The position numbers and the translations under genes were made by a program. The notes under the pieces were generated by a model that saw only the letters and a program-made list of their open reading frames with translations, made no database searches and was not told the origin of the DNA. Shown in pieces: positions 60,471-64,000 of a stretch of DNA of 64,000 nt (the first letter of the stretch is position 1; each line of letters begins with the position of its first letter). The stretch is taken from assembly GCF_034932105.1 (NCBI RefSeq), contig NZ_JAYGIG010000116.1, positions 1 to 64,000 on the forward strand. The letters run 5' to 3'. This DNA comes from Leptothoe sp034932105. Its GTDB lineage: Bacteria; Cyanobacteriota; Cyanobacteriia; Phormidesmidales; Phormidesmidaceae.

Positions 60471-61823
60471 ATGCCTGGATTTATCAATATCCCCGATACT
60501 GCCCACTACTGGTTAACCAATGCTCGGATACCCCGATGTTTACTCAGCCATGATGTAACCCTGGAACCGATTCCAGCATTACAGGCGTTTCCCCATCAGG
60601 AGGAGCTAGTGGCGGTGGATGTGGAAGTGCTGGGCGGTAAGATTGCCGCCATTCGGCCAATCGGGGGCATAGCCGACAGCCCCACCGGACTAGACCGAGG
60701 GGATACCCCGACGGTGGACCTGGGCCAGGGGCTGGTGTGGCCCTGCTTTGTGGATATGCACACCCATCTGGATAAGGGGCACATTTGGCCCCGTTGCCCT
60801 AACCCAGATGCTACCTTCGCAGGAGCCTTGGAGACCGTGCAGCAGGACCATGGTAACTGGCAGCACGATGAGCTATACCAGCGGATGGAGTTTGGCCTTA
60901 AGTGCAGCTATGCCCATGGCACCCAGGCGATTCGTACCCATTTGGATAGTTTTGGTCCCCTGGGAGAGACCAACTTTAAAGTATTTGACGAACTCCGTCG
61001 CCAGTGGAGCGATCGCCTGATCCTACAAGCCGTCTGTCTGGTGTCATTGGATTACTTCCTGACCCCCGAAGCGGACCCCTTAGCCCAACTCGTAGCCGAG
61101 TCGGGGGGAGTATTGGGTGGGGTCGCCTTCATGAACGATGACCTAGTGCCCCAGCTAGATCAGGTGTTTACCCTAGCCAAACGCTACGGTTTAGAGCTCG
61201 ATTTTCACGCCGATGAAAGTCTGGACCCGGATGATATTACCCTGCGCTATGTGGCCGAAGCAGCCCTGCGCCATGATTTTCAAGCGGCTATCACCTGCGG
61301 CCACTGCTGTAGTTTATCGGTACAAGCCCCCGATGTGGTCGAGCAAACCCTGACCCTGGTTAAGGCAGCCCATATCGGCATCGTGAGTTTACCCATGTGT
61401 AATCTCTATCTCCAGGATCGTCAGCCCGAGCACACGCCGCGATATCGCGGGGTAACCTTACTGCACGAACTACACCAGCGGGGTATCTCGGTAGCATTGG
61501 CCAGTGATAACTGCCGCGATCCGTTCTATGCCTATGGTGATCACGATGGCTTAGATGTATTTAAACAGTCAGTACGCATCGGACATCTGGACCGTCCCTT
61601 TGACCACTGGCCCACAAGCCTAACTAGCCGACCTGCCCAGATGATGGGGTTAGACAACTTAGGCACCCTAGGGCCAGGCACTCCCGCTAATCTAATTTGC
61701 TTTAAGGCCCGGACGTTTAATGAATTAGTGGCCAGGGAGCAGGGCGATCGCGTCGTCATTCGTCAGGGGCACCCCATTGACACCACCCTGCCGGACTACC
61801 AGGAACTAGATATCTTGTTTTAG
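60471..61823 (+). CDS. Amidohydrolase, cytosine deaminase-like
   Basis: A metal-dependent deaminase fold of 450 residues. Metal ligands and catalytic motifs match CodA: HTHLDKGH (like HIHLDT), LDFHADESLD (His and the catalytic Glu), TCGHCCSLS (His) and LASDNCRDPF (Asp). It probably deaminates cytosine or a related ring such as a hydroxymethylpyrimidine analogue in the cytoplasm. ATG 60471 is chosen. ATG 60426 overlaps the permease by 29 bases and adds a Lys/Arg-rich start. It is the last gene of the ABC transporter set, so imported substrate is likely handed to it. It converges on the GGDEF-EAL gene. Confidence 0.85.
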   Translation: MPGFINIPDTAHYWLTNARIPRCLLSHDVTLEPIPALQAFPHQEELVAVDVEVLGGKIAAIRPIGGIADSPTGLDRGDTPTVDLGQGLVWPCFVDMHTHLDKGHIWPRCPNPDATFAGALETVQQDHGNWQHDELYQRMEFGLKCSYAHGTQAIRTHLDSFGPLGETNFKVFDELRRQWSDRLILQAVCLVSLDYFLTPEADPLAQLVAESGGVLGGVAFMNDDLVPQLDQVFTLAKRYGLELDFHADESLDPDDITLRYVAEAALRHDFQAAITCGHCCSLSVQAPDVVEQTLTLVKAAHIGIVSLPMCNLYLQDRQPEHTPRYRGVTLLHELHQRGISVALASDNCRDPFYAYGDHDGLDVFKQSVRIGHLDRPFDHWPTSLTSRPAQMMGLDNLGTLGPGTPANLICFKARTFNELVAREQGDRVVIRQGHPIDTTLPDYQELDILF

Positions 61824-61832
61824 CGCTATCCC

Positions 61833-64000
61833 TTAGATGCGCTGATCCATAAACCTATGCATAAACTTAGTTTCTAGCTCTTTAGCCGGTAATGGCTGCG
61901 ACCAAAGATAGCCCTGTCCCCAGGCACAGCCTAAAGCCTTTAAAGTCTCCCATTGTTGTCTGGTTTCAATCCCTTCAGCCACCACCGTCAGGTTTAGGCT
62001 ATGGGCTAAATCCACGATGGTTTTGACGAGCACATAGGCTTGGGGTAACTGAACCAAATTTTGAACAAACGATTTGTCAATTTTCAGCCCATCACAACGA
62101 ATTTGGCAAAGATAGCTTAAGGAAGAATAGCCTGTGCCAAAGTCATCCAGCTGGATATCTACCCCCAGATTTTTCAGTTCGTCCATGGCCCAAGCGTTAT
62201 CGGTGGCACTACCTAACAGCGTATCTTCCGAGATCTCCAGCTTTAGCCAATCCCCATTTTGCCCCGCTAACCCTGTCTTGACTACATCGATTAATGCTTG
62301 GGTGCCCCAGTTGTTTGCCGACACATTGACCCCTACCATCAGCGATTGATCAAGGGTTTGCCATTGCTGATACTGCCGACAGGCGGCCAAGATCACCCAC
62401 GTATCCAGCTTGGACATAATCCCTAAATTTTCAGCAATGGGGATAAATACAGGCGGGGATAAAAGACCATGGTGAGGATGGTGCCAGCGGAGTAGGGCTT
62501 CTACGCCAACCATGGTTTCACTCTTAATTTCAATAATGGGTTGATAATAAAGTTCAAACTGATCCTGTTCTAGAGCTTGCCGAAGAGCGGTTTCCATCTC
62601 TATCGCCGCCATGGCTTGCTGATGCAACACATCGTTATAAACTCGATGGCAAGCTTTCCCAGCCGTCTTGGCTTTATACATGGCCAAATCGGCATCACGA
62701 ATCAGCCGATCGGCTGTCGCTGTGGCTTTCTCCGAGGAGTTTAAATCCCTGGATAAAGTAGATGGTATATGGGCAAAGGCAACACCAATACTGGCACTGA
62801 CCAATAGTTGGTATCCTTCAAAGGCAACGGGGGTATGGATAGCTGCCTGAATGCGATCGCAAATTCCCAACACCCCTGCTTGATCCACATCCTCCATCAA
62901 AATTGCAAACTCATCTCCCCCAAAACGAGCCAGCATATCCTGGGACCTGAGACAGGATTGCATCTGCTTAGCCATCTGTTGCAACAAATAATCTCCCGCT
63001 CGATGGCCTAAGGAGTCATTGATAGACTTAAATCGATCTAAATCTAAAAATAAAATAGCTAGGGGGACTTCTTGCTCTAGAGCCGTTTCTAATCGCTTGA
63101 GCAATAGGGTTCGATTGGGTAGTTCCGTCAAGGGATCGTATAGCAAGGCTCCTTCTAATAACTGAGCCTGAAGCCTATATTCTTCAGATACATCGTCTAA
63201 AGAGAGAATATATCCCAGGAGAAATGACTTTTTAAATCTTGTTGTTTCAACAATGGGCGTCTCCCGAATACACCAGTGTATATCTACATCCACACACTCC
63301 ACCTTGCTTTGATGCTGCAACAACCGCCAATGGGTTTCTTTGACAAAGGGGAGTAGGGACGCCACCTGGGACATCAGGTTTTGAGGAGATAGGTTGAAAT
63401 CTTTTTTGGCGCGGTTGTTGTATTCCAATAATTGTCGGTCACGGTTCATCACCAGTATGGCGGTGTCTAAACCGGCAAAGATCTGGCGATAGACCAGAGG
63501 TGATGTCTGTAGCAGGCTTCTACGGGATATGCAAACGCAGTAAACGATCCAGACCAGGGTCCAACCCACTGGAGTCGGATCAAAAAACAAAAATTTTTGT
63601 CCGAGGGGTGATAACGTCACCACATTCACCATCCCCACGGAGAATGTCAGACCCAGTAACAGTTGAAATTCTCCCCGTTGTATCGGCGGAGACTCTAGGA
63701 TTACCCGCACCAGTAAGGCCATACCGGCTAAAAACAGGCCATAGCTATATGGAGTATGGACAAATTGAAACCATAGCCCCCGCTCATAGACTGCAACTGG
63801 CATATTAAAGAGCTGATGGAATGACGAAAGACGCCACATCCATGGCAGCAGTAGGGGATGCCACGTAATGGCCATGGTGGCGGCTGGCACCACAAACAGC
63901 AGACTTTGTACCCAACGCCACCGGTAGCCCACACGTACCAGAATAAATATCAGCCACAATGGCGGAATTAATGCAATTGGGAAAACATGCAACTGTGCCC
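61833..64000 (-). CDS. Membrane GGDEF-EAL protein (cyclic di-GMP turnover), 5' end open
   Basis: The visible frame has 719 residues from TTG 63992 and stays open to the window edge, so the start may lie outside. The N-terminal 160 residues form six or seven membrane helices, like the 7TM sensor region of some histidine kinases. A PAS-like domain (about 165-275, FAGLDTAILVMNRDRQLLEY) leads to GGDEF (about 280-450) with intact RFGGDEFAIL and the inhibitory RxxD site (RSQD) five residues before it. The EAL domain (about 465-715) has GVEALLRW and QLDDFGTGYSSL, both intact. It could both make and break cyclic di-GMP. It ends 9 bases from the deaminase stop. Confidence 0.93.
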   Translation of the reverse strand, partial: AQLHVFPIALIPPLWLIFILVRVGYRWRWVQSLLFVVPAATMAITWHPLLLPWMWRLSSFHQLFNMPVAVYERGLWFQFVHTPYSYGLFLAGMALLVRVILESPPIQRGEFQLLLGLTFSVGMVNVVTLSPLGQKFLFFDPTPVGWTLVWIVYCVCISRRSLLQTSPLVYRQIFAGLDTAILVMNRDRQLLEYNNRAKKDFNLSPQNLMSQVASLLPFVKETHWRLLQHQSKVECVDVDIHWCIRETPIVETTRFKKSFLLGYILSLDDVSEEYRLQAQLLEGALLYDPLTELPNRTLLLKRLETALEQEVPLAILFLDLDRFKSINDSLGHRAGDYLLQQMAKQMQSCLRSQDMLARFGGDEFAILMEDVDQAGVLGICDRIQAAIHTPVAFEGYQLLVSASIGVAFAHIPSTLSRDLNSSEKATATADRLIRDADLAMYKAKTAGKACHRVYNDVLHQQAMAAIEMETALRQALEQDQFELYYQPIIEIKSETMVGVEALLRWHHPHHGLLSPPVFIPIAENLGIMSKLDTWVILAACRQYQQWQTLDQSLMVGVNVSANNWGTQALIDVVKTGLAGQNGDWLKLEISEDTLLGSATDNAWAMDELKNLGVDIQLDDFGTGYSSLSYLCQIRCDGLKIDKSFVQNLVQLPQAYVLVKTIVDLAHSLNLTVVAEGIETRQQWETLKALGCAWGQGYLWSQPLPAKELETKFMHRFMDQRI

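Noticed and set aside
1..64000. tRNA, rRNA, tmRNA, RNase P or known riboswitch genes
   Set aside because: Spacers were read for T-arm, conserved-core and riboswitch motifs and none was recognised. A covariance-model search would be needed to exclude small RNAs.

Overview
The window is a piece of a cyanobacterial chromosome. Direct support comes from phosphoribulokinase with the redox cysteine pair, a Gap2-type (Calvin cycle) GAPDH, the photosystem I assembly factor Ycf4, a DevB/DevC/DevA exporter, phosphoketolase plus acetate kinase, and about 30 copies of the HIP1 octamer GCGATCGC, roughly one per 2 kb. The genus cannot be named from sequence reading alone. Gene content and moderate GC suggest a unicellular or Leptolyngbya/Acaryochloris-like lineage, which is only a guess. 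I saw no tRNA, rRNA or CRISPR array.

Layout. 1-0.5 kb: the 3' part of a DDE transposase cut by the window edge. 0.8-5.6 kb: a lone pseudopilin, a HAD phosphatase, a TauE/SafE permease, a Uma2 nuclease-fold protein and an EF-G-like GTPase. 6-11 kb (minus): a devB-devC-devC-devA exporter operon with a Uma2 remnant between devC and devA, then a YbjN-like protein and a 38-residue membrane peptide. 11.2-13 kb (minus): tmk and holB. 13-22.6 kb: FHA protein, prk, ycf4, a cyclophilin lipoprotein, a ketoacyl synthase, ftsH and an M23 peptidase. 23-29 kb: TPR protein, an oxidoreductase-SelD fusion followed by mnmH (a selenium tRNA modification pair), and a radical SAM protein. 29-38 kb: gap2, murC-murB, ybaB, a low-molecular-weight phosphatase, a photolyase/cryptochrome-family protein and a GT39-type membrane glycosyltransferase. 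38.5-39.8 kb: an unrecognised 354-residue protein and a broken partial copy of it, followed by 0.9 kb without a clear gene. 40.7-44.5 kb: xfp and ackA, which together turn sugar phosphates into acetate.

45.4-58.6 kb is the most distinctive region. It is a one-direction (minus) block. In transcription order it holds a TpsA-like filamentous-haemagglutinin exoprotein, an exported TPR-CHAT (caspase-like) protein, an exported DUF928-type protein with 21-residue repeats, a CHASE2 hybrid histidine kinase, a response-regulator/histidine-kinase hybrid joined to it by ATGA, a TpsB outer-membrane transporter, a 44-residue ORF and a glutaminase joined to that by ATGA. Four of these products act at or beyond the cytoplasmic membrane and the two kinases could report on them. 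The set looks like a secreted exoprotein plus protease module with its own signalling.

58.8-61.8 kb (plus): an ABC ATPase and permease with a cytosine-deaminase-like amidohydrolase and no binding protein beside them. The right edge holds a membrane GGDEF-EAL protein whose 5' end may lie outside the window.

Start codons were moved inward from the longest reading frame in several genes where an ATG, a ribosome binding site or family length favoured it. Each case is stated in its entry.
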